A DNA stretch of 64,000 nt from Sphingomonas sp. IC-56. GTDB lineage: Bacteria > Pseudomonadota > Alphaproteobacteria > Sphingomonadales > Sphingomonadaceae. The notes beneath the pieces were generated by a model. The model worked only from the letters and a program-made list of their open reading frames with translations. It searched no databases and had not been told where the DNA came from. Both the position numbers and the translations under genes were made by a program. Below, in pieces: positions 28,100 through 38,691 of this stretch. How positions within the stretch are numbered: the stretch's first letter is position 1; every line of letters starts with the position of its first letter. The stretch covers positions 296,206-360,205 of the forward strand of contig NZ_JAJNDV010000003.1 in the NCBI RefSeq assembly GCF_021043375.1, read 5' to 3'.

Positions 28100-28385
28100 C
28101 GCTCGATCAGCCAGTCTTCGCGCTCGTGGCGGACGCGCAGGACATCGACAGTGTTCCCATCGGGCAGACGGTACAAGATCAGCAAAGGGGTGTCGTGGAC
28201 GCGCAAGACGCGAATACCATCCTTGCCGGGCCTGCCTCCGTAGGGAAGTTTTCGAGAAAGGCAGCGCGCGCCCGGATCTTCCTCACGATTTGTGCCGCGA
28301 AGCTGCCGGTGCGGTTCTCGGTAAGCCAAGCGTTGATCTGGCGGAGGTCGTCGCGCGCCGGTACCGTCCAGTTCAGCCTCGGCAT
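28096..28385 (-). pseudogene. RelE/ParE-family toxin, frameshifted
   Basis: The N-terminal half (from ATG 28385, MPRLNWTVPARDDLRQINAW through RARAAFLENFP) and the C-terminal half (YGGRPGKDGIRVLRV through HEREDWLIER) of one RelE/ParE toxin are in different frames. The switch is at the CCC run at 28243-28245, and one extra base there would restore a continuous ~95-residue protein. As written, translation from the ATG ends at 28179. It overlaps the antitoxin by 13 bases, and its C-terminal frame stops at the nadD start. The cause could be true inactivation, a sequencing error or, less likely, programmed slippage. Confidence 0.8.
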
Positions 28386-28636
28386 CGCGCCTCATGCCGC
28401 TCGATCATCGCATCCAACTCGGCCATCACGTCTTCGTGCGACACGAACTCGCCGCGATCGGCAGCGTCGATTCCCGCCTGTATGAAGGCGCGATAGTCGG
28501 CTTCGCTCTCCGCGACCCGCTGGATCACCTCCGCGGCGAAGTCCGCCACACTGCGTCCCTGCGCCGCCGCCAATTCTTCGACCATCGCGAGCGTGTCGGC
28601 GTCCACATGGGCCGTAATGGCGGCGGGCTTGTTCAT
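28373..28636 (-). CDS. ParD-like ribbon-helix-helix antitoxin
   Basis: 87 residues. The N-terminal ribbon-helix-helix (ITAHVDADTLAMVEELAAAQGRSVADFAAEVIQRVAE) is the DNA-binding dimer of ParD/CopG antitoxins. The C-terminal helix (FVSHEDVMAELDAMIERHEAR) is the usual toxin-binding tail. It precedes and overlaps the toxin, the standard order. These antitoxins usually repress their own promoter; the 31-base gap after proA leaves little room, so the pair may be read from the proA promoter. Confidence 0.87.
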   Translation of the reverse strand: MNKPAAITAHVDADTLAMVEELAAAQGRSVADFAAEVIQRVAESEADYRAFIQAGIDAADRGEFVSHEDVMAELDAMIERHEARCRG

Positions 28637-28667
28637 GCGCCCAAACTACGCCTCGTGCAGCAATGCT

Positions 28668-29927
28668 TCAAGGCCGCGCCTGACCGGCTCCGCGCACGAC
28701 CCATTTGTAGGTGGTCAGCCCCTCCAGCGCCACCGGCCCGCGCGCATGCAGCCGCCCCGTGGAAATGCCGATCTCCGCGCCCAGCCCGAACTCGCCGCCA
28801 TCGGCGAACTGCGTGGACGCGTTCCACATCACGATCGCGCTATCGACCTGCGCCAGGAACCGCTCGGCCACGTGGGCGTCCTGCGTGACGATTGCATCGG
28901 TATGCCCTGATCCGTGCGCGGCGATATGCGCCATCGCTGCGTCGGGCCCGTCCACCAACTTCACCGAGAGCACGGCATCGAGGTATTCGGTATCCCAATC
29001 CTCTGCACATGCCGGCGATATCCGCGGATCGATCGCCTGTACGTCGCTGTCGCCGCGCAATTCGCAACCGGCTTCGGCCAGCGCCGCCAGCACCGCTGCG
29101 GTTCCGCCAAAGCCACGATCGACCAGCAGCGTCTCGGTCGCGCCGCAGATCCCGGTCCGCCGCATCTTGGCATTCAGCGCCAGGTCGCGCGCCATTGCCG
29201 GATCGGCGGCGGCATGGATGTAGGTGTGGTTCAGCCCGTCGAGATGCGCCAGCACCGGCACGCGCGCCTCGGCCTGCACCCGGGCCACCAGCCCCTTGCC
29301 CCCGCGCGGGACCACCATGTCGATCATGCCGACCGCCCGCAGCATCGCGCCCACCGCCGCGCGGTCGGTCACTGGCACCAGTTGCACCGCGTCGGCGGGC
29401 ATACCCCCTGCCACCAGTCCCTCGACCAAAGCTGCATGCACCGACCGGTTGCTGCGGATCGCCTCGGATCCGCCGCGCAGGATCACGGCGTTGCCCGCCA
29501 TTGCGCACAAGGCGCCGGCATCCGCGGTCACATTGGGCCGGCTTTCGTAGATGATGCCGATCACGCCGATCGGCACGCGCACGCGGCTGAGTTGCAACCC
29601 ATTGGGCCGCTCCACCCGCTCGATCACCGCACCGACCGGGTCGGCGAGCGCTGCCACCGCGGCGACACCGTCGGCCATCGCCGCAATACGGCCCGCGTCG
29701 AGCCGAAGCCGATCCAGCATCGCGCCCGACAATCCGGCCGCCTCCGCCGCGGCGACATCCTGCGCATTGGCTGCTTGAATAGCTTCGCTCGCTGCCCGCA
29801 GCGCCTCTGCACCCGCCAGCAGCGCCCGACGCTTGACGTCGCTCGGCATGCCCGCAAGCACCCGCGACGCCGCCCGGGCCCGCGCCCCCATGTCGGCGAT
29901 CAGATTTTCACTCTCGGCATCGGCCAT
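28668..29927 (-). CDS. proA: Gamma-glutamyl phosphate reductase (glutamate-5-semialdehyde dehydrogenase)
   Basis: 419 residues. Second step of proline synthesis, NADPH-dependent reduction of glutamyl-5-phosphate. Aldehyde dehydrogenase-type fold with ProA motifs VPIGVIGIIYESRPNVTADA and the catalytic Cys in RRTGICGATETLL. The start MADAESENLIADMG fits the family. proB is not in the window. It is first of a leftward run proA-antitoxin-toxin-nadD-rsfS-rlmH. It is divergent from the DUF3667 gene, with only 44 bp between. Confidence 0.94.
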   Translation of the reverse strand: MADAESENLIADMGARARAASRVLAGMPSDVKRRALLAGAEALRAASEAIQAANAQDVAAAEAAGLSGAMLDRLRLDAGRIAAMADGVAAVAALADPVGAVIERVERPNGLQLSRVRVPIGVIGIIYESRPNVTADAGALCAMAGNAVILRGGSEAIRSNRSVHAALVEGLVAGGMPADAVQLVPVTDRAAVGAMLRAVGMIDMVVPRGGKGLVARVQAEARVPVLAHLDGLNHTYIHAAADPAMARDLALNAKMRRTGICGATETLLVDRGFGGTAAVLAALAEAGCELRGDSDVQAIDPRISPACAEDWDTEYLDAVLSVKLVDGPDAAMAHIAAHGSGHTDAIVTQDAHVAERFLAQVDSAIVMWNASTQFADGGEFGLGAEIGISTGRLHARGPVALEGLTTYKWVVRGAGQARP

Positions 29928-29971
29928 GTGCCTCTGCTAGCATGCTTGCGGGGAAACGGAACAGGTGCACC

Positions 29972-31042
29972 ATGGGGGGAATGGAAGCGGCGGGCGAACT
30001 CGTCACGGGTGCGCTGCTCGGGCGGGCGATGGATCACGCCACACCGGACAGCGGCGCGCACGGCCATGGCCGCCTCTGCCTCAATTGCGGCACCGCGCTG
30101 ATCGGCGAGCATTGCCACCATTGCGGGCAGCCGGGCCATGTCCACCGCTCGCTCCACGCCGTGGGGCATGAGATCGTCCACGGCGTCTTTCATTTCGAAG
30201 GCAAGTTCTGGCACACGCTGCCGCTGCTCGCCTGGCGTCCGGGCGACCTCACCCGCCGCTACATCGCTGGCGAGCGCGCGCGCTTCGTCTCGCCCATGGC
30301 GATCTTCCTCTTCTCTCTGTTCGCAATGTTCGCGGTCTTTTCCTGGGTCGGCGTCACGCCCAGCACCGATCTTAAGGCCAACACAGTCAAGTCGCTTGCC
30401 GCGATCGAGCAGGAGCACAAGGCGGTGCTCGAACGCCGCGACGACGCCATCAAGGACCGCGACAAGCTTCCCGCCAGCGATCCCGACCGGGTCGACGAGC
30501 AGGAACGCATCGACGACGCTAACGCTCGCCTGAAGGTGCTCGAAGCCGCCGCCCTGCCGCTTCGCAAGGCGGGCGAGGTCCCGGACTCCGAGAAGGGCAG
30601 CTATACCGGATACTATTTCGTCGATCACGGTATCGAGAAGTGGCAGAAGAACCCGTCGCTGATGCTCTACAAGCTGCAGTCGTCAGGCTATAAATTCTCC
30701 TGGCTGCTGATCCCGCTGTCCTTGCCGTTCCTGTGGCTGCTGTTCTTCTGGAAGCGCGAGTTCAGGCTCTACGACCACGCAATCTTCATCATCTATTCGA
30801 TTGCGTTCATGTCGCTGCTGTTCATCGTGCTCAGCGTGGGAAGGGCAGTGGGCGTATCGTCCGGCCTGATCCAGACGCTGGGGCTGTTCGTTCCCTTCAT
30901 CCACATCACCCGGCAGCTGCAACAGGCCTACCGCCTCAGCTGGACCTCCGCGATCGTCCGCTCGGTGATCCTGTCGGTCTTTATCGGGCTGATCCTCATG
31001 CTGTTCGTGCTGATCCTGCTGGCGATGGGCGCGACGGGGTAG
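29972..31042 (+). CDS. DUF3667 zinc-ribbon membrane protein
   Basis: 356 residues. The N-terminal zinc ribbon CLNCGTALIGEHCHHCGQ and the following HAVGHEIVHGVFHFEGKFWHTLPLLAWRPGDLTRRYIAGERARFVSPMAIFLFS stretch are diagnostic of DUF3667. A long charged cytoplasmic or periplasmic insert with coiled-coil character comes next, then four further membrane segments. No function is known. The start at 29972 is preferred (GGAACAGG ahead); ATGs at 29942 and 29981 are alternatives. Confidence 0.82.
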   Translation: MGGMEAAGELVTGALLGRAMDHATPDSGAHGHGRLCLNCGTALIGEHCHHCGQPGHVHRSLHAVGHEIVHGVFHFEGKFWHTLPLLAWRPGDLTRRYIAGERARFVSPMAIFLFSLFAMFAVFSWVGVTPSTDLKANTVKSLAAIEQEHKAVLERRDDAIKDRDKLPASDPDRVDEQERIDDANARLKVLEAAALPLRKAGEVPDSEKGSYTGYYFVDHGIEKWQKNPSLMLYKLQSSGYKFSWLLIPLSLPFLWLLFFWKREFRLYDHAIFIIYSIAFMSLLFIVLSVGRAVGVSSGLIQTLGLFVPFIHITRQLQQAYRLSWTSAIVRSVILSVFIGLILMLFVLILLAMGATG

Positions 31043-31064
31043 CGGCGGCGGCCGATCCGCTGCG

Positions 31065-31202
31065 TCACATCACCGGAGCGGTCGTGCCCTGGTCGGCCAT
31101 GACATAGCCGACGCCGGCAATGCCGCCCGTAAGCAGCGCCAGCGCCGAAAGCGCCGCCAGCATCTTCCTGGAAGGGTGCCAGCGCTGGAACGTCCGTGTC
31201 AT
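31065..31202 (-). CDS. Small single-pass membrane protein
   Basis: 45 residues. Short basic N-terminus (MTRTFQRWHPSRK), one membrane helix (MLAALSALALLTGGIAGVGYVM) and a short tail. GGAGG lies about 9 bases ahead of the ATG. The longer frame upstream overlaps the ftsH terminator and was not used. No family recognised, and a gene this short could be spurious. Confidence 0.42.
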   Translation of the reverse strand: MTRTFQRWHPSRKMLAALSALALLTGGIAGVGYVMADQGTTAPVM

Positions 31203-31321
31203 GCCCGCAACCTCCGCCTGTGCGTTGAGCCGAAGCTCCTCCAGGCCTTTGTAGGAAGAAAGCGGCCGCACAGCCTGGTCACCGGGCTCCGGAATTCTAC
31301 GCTGAAGACGAACAGGCAAAG

Positions 31322-31356
31322 GAAAAGCCCCCCTCCGGCATCCCGGAGGAGGGCTC
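31322..31356 (-). terminator. Rho-independent terminator of ftsH
   Basis: On the minus strand, GCCCTCCTCCGG / CCGGAGGGGGGC stem (one mismatch) with a 4-base loop followed by TTTTCC, 25-60 bases past the ftsH stop. Confidence 0.85.
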
Positions 31357-31381
31357 ATCCCTGTACATAGATGCTGGGAGA

Positions 31382-33355
<1,974 letters not shown>

Positions 33356-33382
33356 GTGGTGCTCGGTACCTTTCCGACGCTC

Positions 33383-33410
33383 AAGATAGGTGCGTCCAGG
33401 TTAATCGCAA
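33383..33410 (-). promoter_or_regulatory. Candidate promoter of ftsH
   Basis: Minus strand TTGCGA (33410-33405), 16 bases, TATCTT (33388-33383), about 30 bases before the ftsH ATG in the tilS-ftsH gap. Resembles a sigma-70-type promoter. Confidence 0.5.
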
Positions 33411-33424
33411 TGGAACAACGTTGA

Positions 33425-34435
33425 TCAGTGTGATCGCCGCGGCGGTGCCACGCTGAACGCCCATGTCGCAGCTTTGGCGCTCGCTTTCACCCCCGCAATC
33501 GTACCGGTGCCCCCCGCGTCCAGCCGCTGCACCAGCGCATCGAGCCGGTCGAGCGCAGGCGCGGGGGATAGCTGCGCTGCCTCAAGCACTTGCAGGATCG
33601 CCTGCCGGGCCAGGCGCCGCCTGATTTCATAGGGCAGGGAGGCGACCACTAGGGCGACACGCCGCCCATCCTCGCTCACCCGCGCCCGGCTTTCCCATTC
33701 CTGCGCCGCATAGTGCGCAAGCGCGTCCTCGGCATGGCGCAGGTTGCTCGCCGCGAGCGCCAGCCGCTCGGGCCGCAACTCAGCCGTGCCGGCCAGCAGC
33801 TGCCGCATCCGCGCCCGATCGAAGCGTGGGTGACGATTCGAAGGATCCTCCACCGCCTCGATCCCCGCCGCCTCCACCACAGCGGCGAGTTCGGCGCGGC
33901 GCCACCCCAGCAGCGGCCGCACCAGTTGGAGGCCCGGCCGCAACGTGCGGCGCCCGGCCATTCCGGCCAGCCCGCCGACCCCGGCGCCGCGCCGCGCCCG
34001 CATCAGAAAGGTTTCGGCGACATCGTCCTGCTGGTGCGCAACCGCCAGCCACGCCGCGTCGCCCGCCCAGCGCCCCAGCAAGCGATAGCGCAGCCGCCGC
34101 GCCGCCTGCTGAAGGTTTCCATGGAGATCGGCGTCTTCGGGCGCCACGAGCACCTGGTGCGGCACACCCAGCCGGGCACAGATCGATCCGACGAACGCGG
34201 CTTCCCCGGCGGCTTCGGGCCGCAGCCCATGATCCACGGTCGCTGCGATCACCGCACCCGGATATGCCGCGGCGGCCAGCAGCAGCAGCGCCAAGCTGTC
34301 GCCACCCCCAGAGACCGCCAGCGCCAGCTTTCGCTCGGGCGATGGCGCCGCTCCGGTCAGCGCCTCCAGATCACGCCGGAACCGCCCGACCAGATCGGCG
34401 GGCGGCGTCAGCTCACTTGCACTTGTTGGTGGCAC
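33425..34435 (-). CDS. tilS: tRNA(Ile)-lysidine synthase TilS
   Basis: 336 residues. Adds lysine to C34 of the AUA-reading tRNA-Ile. PP-loop motif LAVSGGGDSLALLLL (near residue 40) and VDHGLRPEAAGEAAFV are present, as is the RRARRGAGVGGLAGM-type loop. Compared with E. coli TilS (~430 residues) it lacks most of the C-terminal domains, which is usual in Alphaproteobacteria. It starts with GTG inside the end of cpoB (23-base overlap). Confidence 0.88.
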   Translation of the reverse strand: MPPTSASELTPPADLVGRFRRDLEALTGAAPSPERKLALAVSGGGDSLALLLLAAAAYPGAVIAATVDHGLRPEAAGEAAFVGSICARLGVPHQVLVAPEDADLHGNLQQAARRLRYRLLGRWAGDAAWLAVAHQQDDVAETFLMRARRGAGVGGLAGMAGRRTLRPGLQLVRPLLGWRRAELAAVVEAAGIEAVEDPSNRHPRFDRARMRQLLAGTAELRPERLALAASNLRHAEDALAHYAAQEWESRARVSEDGRRVALVVASLPYEIRRRLARQAILQVLEAAQLSPAPALDRLDALVQRLDAGGTGTIAGVKASAKAATWAFSVAPPRRSH

Positions 34436-35351
34436 GGCCCTCTGCGACCCCGGCCTTCATCTCGGCCGAGAGGCGGTCGCCATAAAGCTGGGACAGCTCG
34501 TTATAGACCTTGCACACTTCGCTCGACGGCTTCTTCAGCTTGGTCAGCGCGTCGGCCAGGTAATACAGGCTGTCGGGCGCCCGCTCGCCATTGGGGTTCT
34601 TCTTGTAGTTTTCATAGAACGCCACTGCCGCCAGGCTCGGCGCACCGGCGTCGAGATAGGAGCGGCCAAGCAGGTTCTGCGAATAACTGGCGCGGCGGTG
34701 CTGCGGATACTTGTTCACCACCGTCTCGAACTGCGCGCGCGCCTCGGGGTACAGCTTGGCCTGCCACAGGCGATAGCCATAGGTATAGGCGTCTTCCGCC
34801 GGGTCGCCGCTGCTCGGCTTGGCGACCGCCGCCAGCTGCTGCGCGCGTGCACCGGTCGGCTTGGCCGCCGGCTTGTCAGCGGCGGGCCGTGCCGGGGCAG
34901 GGCGCGAAGCGGTCTCGGGCGCCGGGTCGACTTCGGCAGTATCGCCGGTCACGGCCGCGCCGGGAGCGGGCGCGCGCGGCGCCTCAAAGCCCTTCATGCG
35001 CGCATCGGTGGCGGCCTTGTACGCGTTGAACGCGTCTTCCAACTGGCGCAGGCGATACTGGCTCTGTTCGACCTGTCCGGTCAGCGTGGCCAGTTGGCCT
35101 TCCAGCGACGACACGCGCTGAGTCAGGTCGGCCAGCGGACTGCTCGCCGGGACGCCGGGAACCACAGTGTTCACTTCGGGGGTGATTTGCGGCTCGACCG
35201 TCTGGCCCGCGCCGCCGGGGAACACCTTGCGCTGCACCGCGCGCATTTCGCGCTCCAGCTTGTCGACACGGACTTCCACGGTCTGGGCCTGCGCCACGCC
35301 GCCGGTTCCTAGCGCCACGGCGGCAACTGCCGCGGCCATCATGATACGCAT
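34413..35351 (-). CDS. cpoB: Tol-Pal-associated periplasmic protein CpoB/YbgF
   Basis: 312 residues. Signal peptide ending GGVAQAQ, a coiled-coil segment (VRVDKLEREMRAVQRKVF and LEGQLATLTGQVEQSQYRLRQLED), a low-complexity Ala/Pro linker, and C-terminal tetratricopeptide repeats from about residue 190 (EDAYTYGYRLWQAKLYPEA...). CpoB coordinates outer-membrane constriction with septal peptidoglycan synthesis. The start is set by the signal peptide and a GGGGGGTG site 7 bases ahead. tol-pal genes themselves are not in the window. Confidence 0.88.
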   Translation of the reverse strand: MRIMMAAAVAAVALGTGGVAQAQTVEVRVDKLEREMRAVQRKVFPGGAGQTVEPQITPEVNTVVPGVPASSPLADLTQRVSSLEGQLATLTGQVEQSQYRLRQLEDAFNAYKAATDARMKGFEAPRAPAPGAAVTGDTAEVDPAPETASRPAPARPAADKPAAKPTGARAQQLAAVAKPSSGDPAEDAYTYGYRLWQAKLYPEARAQFETVVNKYPQHRRASYSQNLLGRSYLDAGAPSLAAVAFYENYKKNPNGERAPDSLYYLADALTKLKKPSSEVCKVYNELSQLYGDRLSAEMKAGVAEGRATNKCK

Positions 35352-35433
35352 CAGGTCACACCCCCCGGTGGATTCGCTGAAAGAAAACTTGAGGTTCAGC
35401 GTCATAGCGCAAGTTGGCAGGCTTGTCGCCCGT

Positions 35434-36267
35434 TCACTCGGCTGCTGGCGCGCTGGCATTGCCGGCGGCGGCATCCGCCCCGGCGCTGCCCCGCGCCTGC
35501 AGCGCCTTTGCGCTGACCGGCACGTTCACCGTCTCCACACCCGTGCCGAGCGGCGCGACCTGCGATCCGTTGATCAGCACCTGGACGCGGTCCGGGCGGC
35601 CCGTGCGCGCGACCGGATCCTGCGCATTCTGCGGCACATCGAAGCGTTCGCCCTTGGCCATTTCCTTCTCGAACAGCCGATTGCCCGCGCCATCGCGTAC
35701 GCGCAGCCACACCGTCTCGGTCGCGACCAGCGTCACCTGTCCACCGGCTATCGGCGTGGGGGAGGGGGCGACGGCGACGCCGGGCGCCGAGGGGCTTCCC
35801 GCCGCCGGCGTGTCGAGCGGCGCCAGCACGTCTTCGGGCGGCGTGCTCGATCGGAACAGGCTAGTGCCATACCACAGGCCGACGCCCAGCAGCACAAGGA
35901 CCGCGACCACCAGCGCGCTCCACGCGAACCCGCGCGAGGGCACTCGGCCCGGATCGTCCAGCGGATAATATTGCGGCGGCGCCGAACGCTCGGGCAGCGT
36001 GCCCAACGCGCCGCGCACGTCATGCGCGACCGCCACTTCGTCCTCGCCCACGGCGCGGGCATAGGCCTTGGCAAAGCCCAGCGCGTAGGTGGAAGAGGGC
36101 AGCCCGGAATAATCGCCGGTTTCGATCGCCTCCAGGTGGCGCTGCGGGATACGCGTGCGCACGGCGATCTCCGCCAGGTCCAACCCTTGCGCCTCGCGCG
36201 CGGCGCGCAGCCTGGCGCCCGCGCCTACCGGCGTCGTGTTGGCGTTAGCGGCACTGTCGCCTTCCAT
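35434..36267 (-). CDS. RodZ-like helix-turn-helix membrane protein
   Basis: 277 residues. The N-terminal helix-turn-helix of the RodZ type (LRAAREAQGLDLAEIAVRTRIPQRHLEAIETGDYSGLP) is followed by a basic linker, one membrane helix (WSALVVAVLVLLGVGLWYG) and a C-terminal periplasmic domain resembling DUF4115. RodZ links MreB to the envelope in rod-shaped cells. The shape role here is inferred from architecture only. The start at 36267 was preferred to one nine codons upstream because of GGAGACCAGG ahead of it. Confidence 0.8.
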   Translation of the reverse strand: MEGDSAANANTTPVGAGARLRAAREAQGLDLAEIAVRTRIPQRHLEAIETGDYSGLPSSTYALGFAKAYARAVGEDEVAVAHDVRGALGTLPERSAPPQYYPLDDPGRVPSRGFAWSALVVAVLVLLGVGLWYGTSLFRSSTPPEDVLAPLDTPAAGSPSAPGVAVAPSPTPIAGGQVTLVATETVWLRVRDGAGNRLFEKEMAKGERFDVPQNAQDPVARTGRPDRVQVLINGSQVAPLGTGVETVNVPVSAKALQARGSAGADAAAGNASAPAAE

Positions 36268-36374
36268 CCTGGTCTCCGGCCAAGGCGTCGGCACCGCTGC
36301 CGCGCCTGTTGGCGGGGGATGTCCCCCACGCCGCCCCCGCTGTCAACGCCGCGACGCGGCAAATCGCCGGATAA

Positions 36375-38651
36375 TCAGGCGAGTTCGACCGAATGCTCCG
36401 CCGCCCAGGCCGTAAGGGCGTCGCGAACCGGCGTGCGAGGCTCGGCGAGCAACGTAGCCAGCATCGCCACTACCCCCTCGCGGTCGAGCGAGCGCACCAT
36501 CGCCTTGATCGGCCCCACCGCCGCCGGGGTGATCGACAGCCGGCGAATGCCCAGCCCGATCAGCGCCATCGCTTCCAGCGGCCGCCCGCCCATTTCGCCG
36601 CACACCGTCACCGGCACGCCCGCGGCGTCGGCCTGCTGCACCACCCGGAGGATGAAGCGCAGGATCGACGGGCTCAGCCAGTCATAGCGTAGCGCCAGCT
36701 TGGGATGCGCGCGGTCGGCCGCGAACAGGAATTGCGTCAGGTCGTTGGTGCCGATCGACAGGAAGTCGACCTTCGGCAGCAGCACGTCCAGCACTTCGGC
36801 CAGCGCCGGCACTTCAAGCATCGCGCCATAGCGGATCTCGAGCGGCAGCTTCTTGCCCCGCGCCGCCAGCCACGCCCGCTGCGCCTCGAACAGCGCCTTG
36901 GCCTCGTCGAACTCCCAGGGCTCGGACACCATCGGGAACATGACATTCAGCGTCCGCCCCGCCGCGGCCTCGACCAGCGCGCGGGCCTGCGCCTTCATCA
37001 AACCATCGCGGTCCAGCGCCAGCCGCAGCGCGCGCCAGCCCATGGCCGGGTTCTCTTCCTCGCCATGCTCGTCATGGTTGAGATAGGGCAGCGCTTTGTC
37101 GCCGCCGATGTCGACGGTGCGGAACACCACTGGGCGATCCCCCGCGGCTTCCAGCACATCCTTGTACAGCCGTCGCTGCGCCTCGCGCTGGGGCAGGGTG
37201 GCGGACACCAGGAACTGGAACTCCGTGCGGAACAGCCCGATGCCGTCGGCGCCGGTCAGGTCGAGCGCGGCCAGGTCGTCGCGCAACCCGGCGTTGACCA
37301 TCACCGTCACCCGCTGCCCGTCGCGGGTCACCGGCACTTCGTTCTTCAACTGGGCAAAGGCGGCGCGGCGCTTCTGGCTCAGCGCCAGCTTGGCCTCGAA
37401 CGCTTCCTGCATCGCCTGGCTCGGGCGGATGAACAGGCTCTCCTCAGCCGTGTCGAGCAGCAGCAGGTCGCCCTCGGCGATCAGCTTGCGCACGTCGCGC
37501 ACGCGACCCAGCACCGGCACGCCCATCGCCCGCGCCACAATGGTGACGTGCGCGGTTAGCGACCCTTCCTCCAGCACCACGCCCTTCAGCCGGCGCCGGT
37601 CATATTCCAGCAGCTCGGCCGGCCCCAGATTGCGCGCGACCAGGATCGAATCCTGCCGCAGCCCCATCTGCGCGGCGGTACCCAGCTGGCCCGACACGAT
37701 GCGCAGCAACCGGTTGGACAGGTCTTCCAGGTCGTGCATGCGGTCGCGCAACAACGGATCGTCGATCTCGCGCATGCGCTGGCGGGTGCGCTGCTGCACC
37801 CGCTCGATCGCCGCTTCCGCAGTCAGCCCGGAATCGATCGCCTCGTTGATGCGCCGGCTCCAACCTTCGTCATAGGCGAACATCTTGTAGGTCTGGAGCA
37901 CCTCGTCATGCTCGCCCCCGCCGCCGAATTCGGCCTGGCTCGCCATGCGCTCGATCTGGTCGCGCATCTTGTCGAACGCGGCATAGACACGGTGGCGCTC
38001 GGCCTCGGTATCCTCGGCGACCGTGTGCTCGATGACGATGCGCGGCTGGTGGAACACGGCCACGCCTGCGGCCATCCCGTCCACCAGCTTGAAACCCGGT
38101 GCATGGCTTGCGGCGGTCGACTGGAGGCGCGTCGACGGCGCGCCTGCCGCATCGATCAGGTCGGCATTGGCGATCAGTTCCGACAGCACCATCGCCACGG
38201 TTTGCAGCGCCTCGATCTCGACATCGGCGTAGCGGCGCTGTTCTTCATGCTGCACCGCCAGCACGCCGACCGAGCGCTCACGGCGGATGATCGGCACCCC
38301 GGCAAAGCTGTGGAAGCGCTCCTCGCCCGTCTCGGGGCGATAGGCGAAGTCGGGATGCGTCGCCGCTTCGTCCAGGTTCAGCGTCTCGACGTTGGCGGCG
38401 ATCGTGCCGACCAGGCCTTCCCCCAGCGCGAGGGTGGTGACGTGCACCGCCTCCTGCGCCAGCCCCCGGGTCGCGAACAGCTCCAATACGCCCTCCCGCA
38501 GCAGGTAGATCGAGCACACTTCGCTATTCAGCGCCGTGCCAATCACCTCCACAACGGCGTTCAGCTTCGCCTGCGCCGGCAGCCGTCGGGCCATCACGTC
38601 GTGAAGGCGAGTGAGGATCTCACGGGCGGATGCGGCTGCGGTCAAGGCCAT
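36375..38651 (-). CDS. ptsP: PTS-Ntr phosphoenolpyruvate-protein phosphotransferase (EI-Ntr)
   Basis: 758 residues. An N-terminal GAF domain (~15-160) is followed by the enzyme I fold: an HPr-binding region, the phosphohistidine domain with active His in SLTAHVTIVARAMGVP (near residue 370), and the PEP-binding barrel (FRTVDIGGDKALPYL, GIGLFRTEFQFL, VCGEMGGRPLEAMALIGLG). It passes phosphate from PEP to NPr and EIIA-Ntr, regulating nitrogen, potassium and stress responses rather than sugar uptake. The GAF domain senses glutamine in studied homologues. Confidence 0.94.
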   Translation of the reverse strand: MALTAAASAREILTRLHDVMARRLPAQAKLNAVVEVIGTALNSEVCSIYLLREGVLELFATRGLAQEAVHVTTLALGEGLVGTIAANVETLNLDEAATHPDFAYRPETGEERFHSFAGVPIIRRERSVGVLAVQHEEQRRYADVEIEALQTVAMVLSELIANADLIDAAGAPSTRLQSTAASHAPGFKLVDGMAAGVAVFHQPRIVIEHTVAEDTEAERHRVYAAFDKMRDQIERMASQAEFGGGGEHDEVLQTYKMFAYDEGWSRRINEAIDSGLTAEAAIERVQQRTRQRMREIDDPLLRDRMHDLEDLSNRLLRIVSGQLGTAAQMGLRQDSILVARNLGPAELLEYDRRRLKGVVLEEGSLTAHVTIVARAMGVPVLGRVRDVRKLIAEGDLLLLDTAEESLFIRPSQAMQEAFEAKLALSQKRRAAFAQLKNEVPVTRDGQRVTVMVNAGLRDDLAALDLTGADGIGLFRTEFQFLVSATLPQREAQRRLYKDVLEAAGDRPVVFRTVDIGGDKALPYLNHDEHGEEENPAMGWRALRLALDRDGLMKAQARALVEAAAGRTLNVMFPMVSEPWEFDEAKALFEAQRAWLAARGKKLPLEIRYGAMLEVPALAEVLDVLLPKVDFLSIGTNDLTQFLFAADRAHPKLALRYDWLSPSILRFILRVVQQADAAGVPVTVCGEMGGRPLEAMALIGLGIRRLSITPAAVGPIKAMVRSLDREGVVAMLATLLAEPRTPVRDALTAWAAEHSVELA

Positions 38652-38691
38652 GGCGCCAGCGCTAACAGATTGCGCCAGCCCACGCCACGGC

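Noticed and set aside
28126..28485. Plus-strand frame opposite the toxin and antitoxin genes
   Set aside because: No domain, no ribosome binding site, antisense to a recognised toxin-antitoxin pair.
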